DNA of 35,459 bases. Origin: Cochliopodium minus (Eukaryota > Discosea > Himatismenida > Cochliopodiidae). Positions 20,190-32,338 of the stretch are shown one piece after another; the first letter of the stretch is position 1; each line of letters opens with the position of its first letter. Made by a program: the position numbers and the translations under genes. The DNA lies in the NCBI GenBank assembly GCA_024220525.1, contig JAMYWO010000361.1, positions 1 through 35,459 on the forward strand, in the 5' to 3' direction. The notes below the pieces were generated by a model that saw only the letters and a list, made by a program, of their open reading frames with translations, made no database searches and was not told the origin of the DNA.

Positions 20190-22290
20190 ATGAGTCAAAA
20201 TGAAGAAGTATTCAAAAATGAAATGTTTAAATGGGCATTGAAAAATAAAATTCCACTCAATAGAATCCAAGAAAAAGAAAATATTGATAATTTTTTGAAG
20301 AGTTTGACAATGGAACAAATGGCAATCTAATTTTGAATATCAAATATATTTGTCAACTAATCAATCAAAAAAAAAAAAAAAAGAGGTTATTGAGTGATAA
20401 TATGGTGAGGGATCCCTTGAATCTCACAGAATTTTTAAAGAAATTGAGAAAATTAGAGAAAGATTATGAAAAGGTGGATTATAATGATTTGGGATACATC
20501 AATTATGTGTGCAACAGTAAAAAAAAATTCATTATTAATTTACAGGAAATAAAAATATAAAGTTCAAACTGATCTTTTGTTTAATACGTAAATTAATTTT
20601 TTTTTAAAGCTGAGCAAAACATGGTGATAGCATGCAAAAACAATACGCACACCATTTTAAAGACTTTGTACCTCAAAAATCAGGACCCCAAGGTTAAACA
20701 CCTTGCTTTTTGGTAAGACAAAAAAAAAATGTAAAACAAGATCAATGAATAAATGGTTTTTAAAAATTGCCAAAAAAAATTAAATTAAAAAATTAAAATC
20801 AAAAATGAAAAATATTAATAAAAATAAATTTGATAAATTTGATAAATTTGATAAATTTGATAAGTTTGATTAATTTGATAAATTTGATAAATTTGATAAA
20901 TGATAAATTTGATAAGTTTGATTAAATTTAATTAAATAAAATTAAAAATTAAAAATTAAAAATTAAAAATTAAAAATTAAAATTATTTAATCAAAAAAAA
21001 AATTTTGAGATGTATTAATTTAATAAACAAAGGACATTGGCAGAAGTAAACATGCACCCTGAAAACTGCAAATTGTTGGCGAATGAAGGTTACATCGAAT
21101 TTTTTGAAGAACACTTGAGCGAGAAATACGAAGAGATTTACAACTACATGTCCATCAAAGCTCTCACTGACTGTCTTCAAGTGGTCTCTACCGACAAAGC
21201 TTTAACTTGGTTGGAGAAGATTTGTCCAAAAGTATTTTTTTTTAGTTTAATATTTTTTTTTCAATTTTTTTTTTCTTTTAATTCTTTTTTTTTTATAATA
21301 TTTTTTTTTTGTTTAATATTTTTTTATCACCTTTTTTTTATTCTTTTTATAAATTTTTTTTTTAAAAAAAAGTTTGTTGCTTGGAAAACCGCCAATATTT
21401 ATTTCAGGCAAAGATCTATTTTTTTTTCTTTTCTTTTCTTTTCATAACAAATTTTTATTTGAAATCCAAACAGTGATTCTTTGGATGGCGAGATGAAGAA
21501 ATTTAAACCAATCCTCGAAGTACAGAATTATTTTTTTAAATTTTTTTTTTTTATAATTTTTTTTTTCACTTTTTTTTTTTTTCATTTAGAAACAAGGATT
21601 ACCTCCACACAGTCTCAGATTTATTTCTGCTGTTTCTTCTTTAGTAAAACATTTCTCAAAACAACAAAAAGAAAAGTATTTTGAAATCCTTCACAAAGTA
21701 AATTTTTCCATTTGAATTTTCATTTTTCCATTTGCATTTTCATTTTTGTCTTTTTTTTTTTGTCTTTTTTTTTTTCTTTTTTTTTTTTTTTTTTCTTTTC
21801 AAATTCCTTGTTATATTTTTTTTTTTTCATTTTCATTTTACTTTAAATTTTTGTTTACAAAGAAGTTGATCAAAATAACATTTTATCTTTATTTTTGGTT
21901 CTCTTTTTATTTGTTATCTTTCAATCTTTAAATTTATTTAAATTCATTTTTCTGTGTTTCTGTTATTAGGTACCAAAAAAGGAATGGCTCACCTTTCACA
22001 ACACGAAAGACAGTTACATCAATGGATGCTCTGGCGTGATTCTCAACGACTTGGGATTCATCAATGATCCAAAAGTCTACGAAGAATACGCCTTAGACAG
22101 CAGAGTCCTTGAAAAACAGTTTGTAGAGGAACCCGAGATCTCCAAAATGAGGGTTTGTAGGAAGTGCAAGAAAGAGGAGTCCATCCAAGTCAAAATCAAA
22201 CTTTGTAGTGCTTGTAAGAAAGTTGGATATTGTGGAAGGGAGTGCCAAGTTGGTGATTGGAAAGATCACAAACTCGGTTGCAATAAATAA
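20190..22290 (+). CDS. ARM-like helical protein with C-terminal MYND zinc finger
   Basis: Secure exons: about 20385-20516, 20610-20712, 21033-21231, 21373-21407, 21474-21519, 21590-21697, 21970-22290. The middle is all-helical with an ARM-like pattern (KVKHLAFWTLAEVNMHPENCKLLANEG). The C-terminal ~40 residues form a MYND finger: CRKCKKEE, CSACKKVGYCGREC, then DWKDHKLGC. MYND fingers bind Pro-rich peptides; no catalytic SET domain is present. The 21408-21473 intron appears to be GC-AG (TTTCAG|GCAAAG). The 5' end is unresolved. An ATG ORF from 20190 (47 codons, helical) ends at TAA 20328-20330 and is out of frame with the next exon. Either GAA|GTATTC at 20207/20208 is a donor, or one base is missing near 20327. 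I do not recognise a specific ortholog. Confidence 0.7.
20823..20931 (+). repeat. 9-bp tandem repeat (GATAAATTT)n in an intron
   Basis: About eleven units of GATAAATTT with a few variants (GATTAATTT, GATAAGTTT and one 5-bp deletion). They lie inside the intron 20713-21032 of the MYND gene. Confidence 0.9.
20937..20985 (+). repeat. (AAAAATT)n microsatellite
   Basis: About seven units of AAAAATT directly follow the 9-bp repeat in the same intron. Confidence 0.85.
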
Positions 22291-22728
22291 GATTTTTTTA
22301 CTAAGAAAAGTTTCGATATTTATTAAAATTTTAATAGAAATAGACTTCATACTTTTAATTCATCTATTATCTTTCTTCATTGCTCTAGTTTAATGATGAA
22401 AAGTTTTTTTTATTTTTTAAAAATTTTAAAGACTTATTTATTTGGAGAAATTGCTTTAGATAAATTAAAGGGTTGCAAGAATTTATACAAAGAGATCTGA
22501 ATCCTGTTTGAAATTGTCTCCAATCAATAATTGATTTAAATTGCTCTTTCAGATTTCAATTTGGAATTATCATTTTCTGGTTCCAAAAATCATCTATTCA
22601 TTGCTCACATTTTGATTACACATAGTTTTGAAAATGCAAAACCTTTCAATTACCTTGTTTTGTTTATAATATCAAAAAAATTGACTTTCAAAAATAATAA
22701 AATATAATAAATAATTTTTAAATTCAAT
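22291..22728. other. Intergenic region, no gene seen
   Basis: 438 bp between the MYND gene and the Asn-rich orphan, both on the plus strand. Mixed AT sequence, slightly less homopolymeric than other spacers. No RNA gene or conserved ORF was recognised. Confidence 0.55.
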
Positions 22729-23817
22729 ATGGAAGAAAAAGTATCAACAATAACAAAAAATCTTTTAATATTAACAAATTTCATTTCATCAATTGATAAT
22801 GATCATGGAAAACAAATAGAAATTTTCTTGAAGATGGATGATACTGCAATTAATGGATTGGATAGTATTGCTAAACATTTGGAAATTTATAATGAGGAAT
22901 CATTGAATATTATGAATATTATGAATTATAATAATAATAATAATACTATAATTTCTCAGTCAAATAATAATGAATTAAATGAATCTCCATTTATTGGCTT
23001 CTCTAATAATAATGCACTTTTTAACTTCAATAGTGGCCTTGAATTTGAAAATATTAATTTTGATGTTACAAATAATCAAACAATTGATCAAAATACTTTT
23101 ACAAATAACAACATCACTTCAAATAACATTTCCGACATACAAAATACTTTCAGGAACTTTGTACAAGTGGAAAATAATATTTTTGAAGATCCCATACTTA
23201 CTGAAGATAATAGATTTAGTGAACCCAAATACAAGTCTATTCACGACTGCATGAAATTCATGGAACAGAACATGGACCAACTAATTCAACAATTTGATGC
23301 TAAAATAGAGTTAAAATTAGAAAAATTTAATAATGTTTTAATAAATAATGGGGATAAGCATACAGCAATAAAAAAAGAAACTGAATTGTCCCAAAAAAAT
23401 ATTATCAATCAATCTCTGTTGACCGCTGTCGAAATCATCAAACTTGGATATTACTTTTCTTTCCTAAAATTGGAAGCATTTGAAAAAGAAGAAAACTATA
23501 TTGTTTACATAAAAAAGATTTCTGGGTTTAATGGTGCAGATAGGACGATGCAAAACTATGTTAAATTGTATGCCATTTATTGCAAAATCCCTTCAATGAT
23601 TATGATTATCGGAAAAAATAAATACAATTCGACTTTCTTTTTTGAACAAGCAACCAAATTTCTAGAAGTTTTGAATTACAATGGTCCAAGAACTCGTTTG
23701 ATAGAATCCAAAAAGTTGCCAGATAAACTATCAGAATCTTTGCCTCCAATTGATAAAAAACTAATGAATGCATACAATGAACAAAAAACAAATAAAAGAA
23801 AAAAAAAACAAAAATAA
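22729..23817 (+). CDS. Uncharacterised Asn-rich protein with a C-terminal helical RTxQNYxKLY segment
   Basis: A single-exon ORF of 362 aa, the only intronless complete gene in the window. Residues 1-60 are helical. Residues about 65-150 are Asn-rich with polyN runs. Residues about 165-210 look coiled-coil (FMEQNMDQLIQQFDAKIELKLEKF). Residues about 225-320 are a compact, low-Asn domain with GYYFSFLKLEAF, NYIVYIKKISGF and RTMQNYVKLYAI. The C-terminal 30 residues are strongly basic (TNKRKKKQK), a possible nuclear signal. I do not recognise the family. The iKxGxxfxxLK...RTxQNYxKLy pattern recalls DUF3102/helix-turn-helix-type bacterial and phage proteins, which is only a pattern impression. It could be a DNA-binding protein or a domesticated mobile-element gene. 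Confidence 0.7.
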   Translation: MEEKVSTITKNLLILTNFISSIDNDHGKQIEIFLKMDDTAINGLDSIAKHLEIYNEESLNIMNIMNYNNNNNTIISQSNNNELNESPFIGFSNNNALFNFNSGLEFENINFDVTNNQTIDQNTFTNNNITSNNISDIQNTFRNFVQVENNIFEDPILTEDNRFSEPKYKSIHDCMKFMEQNMDQLIQQFDAKIELKLEKFNNVLINNGDKHTAIKKETELSQKNIINQSLLTAVEIIKLGYYFSFLKLEAFEKEENYIVYIKKISGFNGADRTMQNYVKLYAIYCKIPSMIMIIGKNKYNSTFFFEQATKFLEVLNYNGPRTRLIESKKLPDKLSESLPPIDKKLMNAYNEQKTNKRKKKQK

Positions 23818-24002
23818 TAAATCCAAATCAAGAATCAAATAAAAATGAAAATTAAATTAAATTTTCCTCCAAATCATTTGTCATCTTTTTCTTTGTTTTA
23901 GTTTTTTGGGATTTCAAGAGAATAATTTGTGATGTTTCCTGTAAAAATTAGGCAATAAAAGATCGGAAATTAATTTTTTTTTGATTCGTTTTAATTAAAA
24001 GA

Positions 24003-26208
24003 TTAATTTCTCTGATCTTTCTCGTAATTTCTCACATCATCAACGCCATATTGGTGAATAAAAATAGAATTGGAATTGTGCCAAATGACATAACCACGCT
24101 CCTGAGCATAAAGAAGAACAGAATTGAAAATTTTCTCGTTCTGAAACTCACAACACAAAACACCCTCAGTGAATCTCAAACGATGCCTCTCCTTCTCCCA
24201 AGAATAAATCTGATCGCGGAGAGTACTAGGAACAACGGGGAACTTTGTGAACATTTTGGGATGAGCGTTTTTGTGCAAAAAATCGACGATTTGCTTCCCC
24301 GTGATCCCTTTTATTAGCGCGCCTCTTATGTTGTCTCTGTCTATCGTCGCCACCACAAGGTTGGGAAGCCTGTAGTCGATGCAGCAGAAAAGCTCTAGTT
24401 TGAAAATGTCCAGAGGAGATTCTGTGTAAGCATATACTTTATAATTTGTTTCCTTTATTCAAAATAATGTAGTAATTTAAAAAACAAAATTAAAAAAAAA
24501 AAAATTCTTAAATTAAAAAAAAACACAAATTAATAAAGAAAATAAATAAAGAAATGAATTATTTTATTTTTATTTTATCACATTTTTTATTTTTTATTTT
24601 TACCATAATGATCCACCCCTTATTTATTGATTTTCCATCGGAAGAACCAGAATTGTCAACTGACAGATTTTTGACAAGACTTGTAGGGACGAAGCATTCA
24701 TTGATAGATGCTTTGTCCTTGTAAATAAGGCCTAAATGTTAAAAAAAAATTCATTTTATCATTTATTATTATTTTTATTTTTTTTATTTATTTAATATTT
24801 ATTTGTTATTCAATATTTTTTATTTATTCATTTTTTATTTTTTGTTTATTTATTTTTATTTTTTTTATTTAATATTTATTTTTTATTCAATATTTCTATT
24901 TATTCAATATTTTTTATTTATTCATTTTATTTTTTTTATTATTTTTTATTTTTATTATTTATTTTACCAAAGATTCTCATATCGTTGATGACAGTATTTT
25001 TGTATTGATCGTTGGTAGGGTTGACATATTGGGTGCCCACATTCAGTGCAGAAAGCTGGAAGAGAATATCCAATATTTGATTTACTTTTATGTGAGCCTC
25101 CCTTTCTTTGATGTACCCTCTCAATATATACCTTTGTCATTGTAAAAATAAAAAAAAAGAAAAAATAAAATAAAAAATATCAAAAAAAGAATCAAAAGAA
25201 AAATTATAAAAAATAAAAAATAAAAAATAAAAAATAAAAAATAAAAAATAAAAAATAAAAAATAAAAAATAAAAAATAAAAAATGTTAATAAAAAAAAAA
25301 ATGATTGTTTACCATACTTGTGTATGAATGTCAGCTAACAAAAATCTGTATCCTAATTCAGTTGTTTGCAAAGCCTTTTTATCAATTAAACCCGCACTGT
25401 CCAACAACTTTTTGATTGACTCGGGAATTTTTATTATCGTGTTTTTTGGATTAGAAATGAATACTGAAGTGAAAGAAAATAATATAAATAATTTTCAAAC
25501 AAAAAAATAATTTTTCAAAGAAAATTTATATTTTTTTTTTTGATTTTTTATTTACCCAAGATACTTTCCCATGTTCTTGTCGTATATATTTCCAAATCTG
25601 TATTATCTTTTTTTTCTCCATTGTGATTTTGATATTCTGGGTATAAATTATCTGAAATTTGAAAGATTGTTGATTTCAGACTTGATTGGAAATCTTTATT
25701 CATTATCACATATCTTGATTTGTGATTTATCAAAAAATTATAAGGTAAGAAAATTTTTTGGTGTTTTTAAATATATTGGATATTTCCTTAATTGATTGGA
25801 TAGGTATTATAATGTTAAATCTATCATTCGATAGATATTTAATATTCCTTTTTATTGTTGAAGATATATTAAAAGAAAATTAAAATGTAAGTAATAAAAT
25901 AAAAGGGAGTGTTTGATTTTTAATGCTTTTTCTTACAATTCTTTATTCTTTTGATTGATTGATTTTATTTCAATGATTTTTAATGATGTTAATAAATTAA
26001 TACAATATTTATTCGCATCTGTCGCATTGGGGGTCAACCAATTGAGGAAATTATAGTGAGAGATCATATTGACAGGCAATAATCTCAAGAGATATTGTTG
26101 GGCAAGAGGTGGAAGAGATTGCAAAATTCCCCTCACAGCCCAACTGCTCCCATAAACAAGATATAACAAATTATCATCCAATGTCTTCAAAAAATCTATG
26201 AAATTCAT
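24003..26208 (-). CDS. GTF2H4: TFIIH core subunit p52 (TFB2 / GTF2H4)
   Basis: Six exons: 25937-26208, 25556-25713, 25313-25463, 24968-25131, 24604-24731, 24003-24452. They total 440 aa, near the usual 460-510. The N-terminus shows FLKTLDDNLLYLVYGSSWAVRGILQSLPPLAQQ. The middle shows TELGYRFLLADIHTQVWYIL and ILDILFQLSALNVG. The C-terminal region is very conserved: WIIMETNYKVYAYTESPL, LELFCCIDYRLPNLVVATIDRDNIRGAL, GITGKQIVDFLHKNAHPKM, LRDQIYSWEKERHRLRFTEGVL. p52 anchors and stimulates the XPB ATPase in TFIIH during promoter opening and nucleotide excision repair. Its position next to TFIIS is probably coincidental. Confidence 0.94.
25207..25284. repeat. (AAAAAAT)n microsatellite inside a TFB2 intron
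   Basis: About eleven clean A6T units within the intron 25132-25312. It is identical in unit to the tract at the left edge of the window and is the reverse complement of the right-edge tract. Confidence 0.9.
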
Positions 26209-26488
26209 TTTTCTTGCTGAGAATTATTTGTGTTTATATCTATTTTTTTTTTTTTAATTTTGATTGAAATCATCAAAAAATAATTTCAAATTTTCAAATC
26301 AAAAGTTTAATAGGGAAAAGTTTATGTAATTTATCAAAGTTTTTTTCCGATAAATAAAAAGGGATAATTCTTTTTTCAAATGTCAGATACACCAACGATG
26401 GATTGATTTTAAACTACATTGAAAAATTTATTTTAAATTTCAAAACTTTATATTTATTAAAAAAAGATGAGTTGGACCGGTCTTTGGA

Positions 26489-27616
26489 TCAACCCATTCT
26501 CCACTTGGTACCACAGACCATACAAGTAAGAAAGAGGGTCATAGGCTCATCAGCACTTCGGATCTGAAGCTGGATGTAAGAGATCTTTCGCTGACCACAC
26601 TTGTTGCATTTATACATATCAGTGATGATGTGATTACCACTAGCAGTACTTTCAGAAGCTTTGAGAGAGTATTCATAGTTTTTATTTCTTTCGAGCCTTT
26701 CTTTGGGGCTGATCAGATCCATCTCCTCCATCTCCAAGAGCTGATTAGAATCGATCTTTCCCTCCATGATTTTGTTGTGCAACACCTCGTTGTCCTTATC
26801 ATTCAAGCTGGGCATGATCAATCTGAATTTCTGGAAATATCCCTCCACCAAGCCATACTTGTTGAACATGGCCTCCTCAATCTCTATAGCCTTATCAGAT
26901 GCGCTCTTTTGATTGTCTATATTCTCTTCAACTCCGTTATTTGTGTTATTCTTGTTTTTATTCTTAAGATGTTCAGCCAATACATTCTTTATTTGTTCTA
27001 TCACATTATCTCTTCTTTTATCTCCTGTCACTTTTGGTATTTCTGGTGGCCTTTTGCTCACCATCTTTTTTACGTGTGCTGTTTTCGATGGTGGTGTCGT
27101 TGGAGTTTTTTTAACTGTTGGTGGCACTATTTTTTTGAGCATTGGTGATTCTATTGATAATTTTTTTTTGCTATTATCCAAATTATTTGTTGATGATTTA
27201 TTGTTATTTGTTGGAAATTGTTTTCTCCATTTTTCTAGCAATTTTGATGCATTTTCTGAGATTCCTTTATTTTTATTTTCCCTCAATTTATTAACTGTCA
27301 TTCCGATTTTTGATGTCTGTTATATTTATATATATATTTGTTTTATTGTAATTAGTGATTTTATTATTTTTGAATTTGTTGTTTATTTTTCAAAATGTAT
27401 GATTATGATATTGTTTTCTAACCTTCAAAATGTCTTTGGTCATATCGAATATTATCAAAAATTCTAATGATTCAGCTATAATCTTTGAATCCTGATTTAA
27501 AAAAAAAAAAACTAAATATACTGCAAATTAAATATTATGATGGTGATAATCCAAACATTTTTCACTATTGATTCTTTCAAATTCTCAATAATTTTCAAAC
27601 AATCTGAGCTTGACAT
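26489..27616 (-). CDS. TCEA: Transcription elongation factor TFIIS
   Basis: Three exons, 27557-27616, 27423-27491 and 26489-27316, encode 318 aa. Domain I (LW/TFIIS N) covers residues about 1-75, with LEFLIIFDMTKDILKTSKIGMTVNKLR and SKLLEKWRKQF. A Ser/Lys/Pro-rich linker follows. Domain II (residues about 130-255) carries DKRRDNVIEQIKNVLAEH, AIEIEEAMFNKYG and MDLISPKERLERNK. The C-terminal zinc ribbon (domain III) has CNKCGQRK ... CMVCGTKW and the acidic RSADEPMT hairpin that enters the Pol II active site to trigger transcript cleavage. All catalytic hairpin residues are present. The residues between the RSADEPMT hairpin and the second Cys pair have normal spacing. Confidence 0.96.
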
Positions 27617-27835
27617 TATCTTTTTCCACAATTTTTTTTTTTTAATAATTTATTGAGAAATAACAAAAAAAAAATTGAAAGAAAAGAGAGGTGGATAATC
27701 TCAAATAACGTGTTGATATAAAATTAAAACCTAAATAAATAAATAAAATTTTATTTGACATTGATAAATTCAATTTCATTTTTTAAATATTTACAATCTT
27801 TGTTTGATTTCCTTATTCCATCTAAAATTCTTTGT

Positions 27836-30527
27836 TTATTTATCATTTTCTTTGTTTCTTGTATGAGAGGGATTATTCTGGGGAATGTTATTTTTGGGAG
27901 AAAGTTTATTATGGAGAGGGGTATTAGGAGAAGAGAGGGATTTGAACTTTCGTTTCTTCTTATTCTCCGAGATAGCATTAATTTTTTCCAGAGAGGTATT
28001 GGCAAGCAAAAGAAGATTCTTGGGAGATGAATCCGAATCAAAAGTGGGAGAGGTGCTAGGATTAAAGGTGGGAGAAGTATAGGATGGGAAGGGATAGGGA
28101 TTGGAGGAATTAGAATCTGAAGGACGATTCTCCCCTTGATTGATGGGTTGATAGGGGCTGTTGAGAACATAGTTCTTTTTGAGGGAAGTCGGACTTTCGT
28201 AGCTGAGGGAGAGCTTTTTGGGGAGGTTTTCTGGGGAGAGGAACAAGTTGTTGGAGGGGGATGTGTTCATTGAAATTTCTTTGGATTTGCTATCTGGGGA
28301 TTCTATTGAAAAATTGTTCACATTGTTTGTATCAACAATTTTGTTATTGGTATTATTTAGATCGTTCTTATTTTGTACATTATTATTGGGAGGGTTTGAA
28401 TTATTTACATTATTGTTATTTACATTAGGAATGCTATTGTCAGGTATGTTGTAGTTAAGGTTGTTTGAACTATTAGGAAAATTATTGTTTACATTGTAAT
28501 TACTATTGGGAATATTAATAGGAATGTTGTTGGGAATATTGTTATTATTGAGAATGTTGTTGGGAATGTTGTGGTTAATTGGAAGGTTAGAATTATTTGT
28601 TATAGAATTATTGGGAATATTGTTATTATTGGGAATGTTGTTAGGAATGTTATTGTTATATACATTGTTGCTATTGTTATTACTAGTGATAGTATTCGGA
28701 ATGACGTTATTATAATTGGGAAGATTGTAGTTGAAGTAATTTAAATTGTTATTGTAGTGAGGATCTTGGTTGTAATTATTGTTGGGAGGGTTATAATAAT
28801 AGACGTGGTTATTGGGAATATAATTAGGGTTATTTACATAGCTATTGTTATTTACAACATTGTTGTTATTGGGAATGTTATTGTTGGAAATGTTGTTATT
28901 CTTATTTGCATTAATGTCATTATTATTGTTGAGAGGATGAGAATTATTTCCATTATTGTTAGTAAGAGGAGGATTATTGTAACCAGGGTTGTAAACATTA
29001 TTATTAGGGATGTTCGGGTTATAATTATTGTTAACAATGTTAGTAGGTATGTTGTAGTTAAGGTTGTTCGAACTATTATTATTAGGAAAATTATTGTTTA
29101 CATTGTAATTACTATTGGGAATATTAATAGGAATGTTATTGTTGGGAATGTTGTAATTGTAGTTATTGATATTGTTTTTGTAAGGAGAGACATAATTGTT
29201 GAGATGATAGTTGTTATTAGGGAAATTGTAATTAGGATAATTAAGATTATTATTATTATTATGGTTGTACACAACATTATTATTATTTACATGATTGTTA
29301 GGGATGTTAGGATTATTGAGATTGTTGTTAATATTGCTATTATGTGGGATGTTGTTGTCGAGCTGACCATTACCAAAATTGTTATTGATGTAGCTGAGAT
29401 TATATTTGTTTTTTACACTTTCATCGTCATTACTTTGTGAGATAGGATTTACAACATTGTTCTTATTAGGAATGTTAGTATCATTCGTATTAATATTAAG
29501 GTTATTAGTATTAGGAATGTTGGGGTTATTAGTATTGGGAATATTATTATTAGTATTGGGAATGTTCGTGTTATTAGTATTAATATTAAGGTTATTAGTA
29601 TTGGGAATATTATTATTAGTATTAATATTAAGGTTATTAGTATTGGGAATATTATTATTAGTATTAATATTAAGGTTATTAGTATTGGGAATATTATTAT
29701 TAGTATTGGGAATGTTCGTGTTATTAGTATTAATATTAAGGTTAGGAATGTTCGTGTTATTAGTATTAGGAATGTTGGGGAAATAATAATTGTTTGGATG
29801 ATTGAAATTGTTGGGAATGTTGTTGTTCATAATGTTATTGGGAATGTAGTTGGGATGATTCACATTATTATTATTGTTGTTGTTGGGAATGTTAAAGTTT
29901 TTGTTATTTACACTCATATTGGGATTATTTTCGACATTACGTACATAAACAGGATTATTATTAAGATTGTTGTTACTGACATTGTTACTTACATGAATGT
30001 TATTGTTGGGAAAGTTAACATTGTTCATATTGTTATTGGGAGTGTTATAAATTTGTGAAGTATAGTAATTGTTAGGAACATTATAATTAGGGTTAACAAA
30101 ATTGTTATTATTATTATTTAGATTATTATTATGATTGAAATTTTTATTATTTAGATTATTATCATTTAGATTATTATTATTATTATTTAGATTTTTATTA
30201 TTTAGATTATTATTATTATTATTTGGAAGGTTATTTACATTATTACCAAAATTATGTATATGAACAGGATTATTGACATTATTGTTTCCAGAAACAGAAA
30301 CGTTAGAAAGAGAATTGTTGGGTTTTGAATTGTTAACACTATTTTTGGTTGGATTGAGATTTAGGGAGGGGACAGTTGTTTTGGGATTTTTTGAGAGTTT
30401 TTTGGGGGAAATTTTCTTAACGGGATGTTTGCTCTCTTTTTCCTGTGCAATTTTTTTGCTGTTAGACTTTGGTATTGCGTTTTTTTTCTTGATAGGTTTG
30501 TTTGAAGAAATCTCATTAAAAGTATTG

Positions 30528-30566
<39 letters not shown>

Positions 30567-32338
30567 GTTGTAGCAGAATTATTAGTATTGTTGGGATTAA
30601 AATTATTATTCTGATTATTGTTGGTATTGTTTTCAATAACGAGATTATTTTGATTATTATGAATATTGTAATTAGAATTGGTATGATTCACGGGAGATTT
30701 GTCGAAGAAAGGGATGGCGATACGAGTGGCCTCTCTTTTTCCAAGATAGTTGGTCCACAAACGAAAACAAGCATTGGGAGTACGGTAGCTAAGAAACTGA
30801 TGAAGATAACCCCAGATGTCCTTACAATGCTTCGCATTCTCCAATACCTTCGCAATCAAATCCAATTCCTCCTCTGTCAAATGAATGGTAGCTAATTGAG
30901 AATAAGTTTTGATGTTGTTGAGTTTGTTGCAGTTTCTTTGCACTTTGTTTTTGTATCTGTTCGAGATCTTTTTCGTTGATTTGGTCGGCAAAAAGTTTTT
31001 CTGAATATCCTTCCATTTTTTCTCTCCGTACCTGTCCACTCCCAGCAACAGAAGCCAATCTTCGTTCTTCGTAAACCTTTCTATACTTTTCTTTTTTTTT
31101 TCAAAAGAAAAAAGGTTATTTTATTTTGTTTTTTATTAAAAGTGTATTTATTTTTATTAAAATTTTTTATTTTTATCAAAAATTTTTAATATAGATTTTA
31201 TTTTGAAGAAATGTTTTTTGAATTATAATTTTATTCATTTTTTTTTTTTTACATTTTTAATCTCCCGATGATTATAAGTGAAAAAAGGAATGAAATGTTT
31301 GGCATAGGGATCAAATGCTTTCAAAAAAGAAATAGAGTCCAATTTAGTTTCTACTTTGCTCATTTCTTTCCACAACTTCAAAAGGGGAATATCAAAAACG
31401 GTTTTAATGACAGGTTCTATCACGTTTACGTTTTTCCCATATGAAAGTTTTTGATCATTTATCAACAGATTCATTTGTTGTTTTTGAAATTCTTTTATTG
31501 GAAGATAAAAATCTCCTATTTTGATTAGTTCTTCCTAAAATAAAGTTATTAATTTAATTTTTTGTTATTAATTTTTTTTTTTTTATTTTATTATTTTGGT
31601 TTTTTATTAAAATTTTTTTACTAGCATATCCTTTGCTTCTTTTTGCAGCTTTTCTTTTTTGAAATATCCCGACAAAATTTCCAATTGTACGAGCAACTGC
31701 ACGTGCTACAAAAAAAAAAGAAAAGTTCACAATAAGTTTTTTAACTTTTTTTTTTTTACAGCTTTATATTGCATTTCGAATGTATTGTATTGTTCATCTG
31801 TCATTATTATCCTCTGATTATATTGTTCTCCTGAGAAATCAGTGTTCATCTTTTGGATCATCCTCTGCTTCCTGCTTCTTTTGCATTCGCCATCCACGTT
31901 CTTGGTCTCGAACAAGGCATCTATTTCCTCCTTGGGGATCTCCAGATCATAATTATCGTCCTCCTCTTGTTGATCAGAGATGATATATTCTTCTTCATCG
32001 TTGAAATTCTCCATAAAGTAATCTTTATCATCTCCATTGTCTTTCAACGATCCCAAGAATAAATTATAGATCGGTTGCTTTTCTGAATCCATATATTCTT
32101 TTTCTGGATCCTTCTCCACGAAATCCAAATCGTCCATTGGCATATTCGCTCTTGTTCTTTTCGAGATGGTATCTTCTCCTGTATTGTATAATTCATTGAT
32201 ATCTTCAAAGAAATCTTCTTCTGGCATATAATCTTCCCCATCATCTTCTATCCAAAAATTTCTAGTGTTATAAAAAATGTTTATAAATCCTATATTGTAT
32301 GAATAATCAATGAATATTACTTACTCAAATGTATCCAT
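27836..32338 (-). CDS. GON4L-like SANT/Myb protein with very long Asn-rich C-terminal tail
   Basis: Five exons: 32325-32338, 31760-32261, 31622-31705, 31253-31534, 27836-31090. They total 1378 aa with consistent phases. The N-terminus is acidic (EDDGEDY, EEYIISDQQEEDD). Next comes YKAHVQLLVQLEIL, matching the QQHVQLLTQ block of GON4L/YY1AP-type proteins. A SANT/Myb repeat (residues about 296-345) reads RFTKNEDWLLLLGVDRYGEKKWKDIQKNFLP. The third-helix equivalent is KSTKKISNRYKNKVQRN. The tail (about 700 residues) is Asn-rich with Ile, Pro and Thr, including 14-residue tandem units, and is followed by a Ser/Pro-rich end. GON4L proteins are nuclear transcription regulators that bridge YY1/SIN3-HDAC; that role is inferred. 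The whole tail sits in one intronless exon, and the long antisense ORFs over it are shadows. Confidence 0.75.
29500..29790 (-). repeat. 42-bp coding tandem repeats (14-residue Asn units) in the GON4L-like tail
   Basis: At least three near-identical 42-bp units encode NLNINTNNNIPNTN. They lie between about 29578 and 29720 and are flanked by shorter variants (NTNIPNT). The units stay in frame, so unit number can vary without breaking the gene. Confidence 0.85.

Noticed and set aside
28757-29786. Long plus-strand ORFs rich in Ile/Val/Leu opposite the GON4L-like tail
   Set aside because: They are the antisense of Asn codons (AAT/AAC read as ATT/GTT). They have no family signature and the minus strand has a continuous 3.2-kb coding exon.
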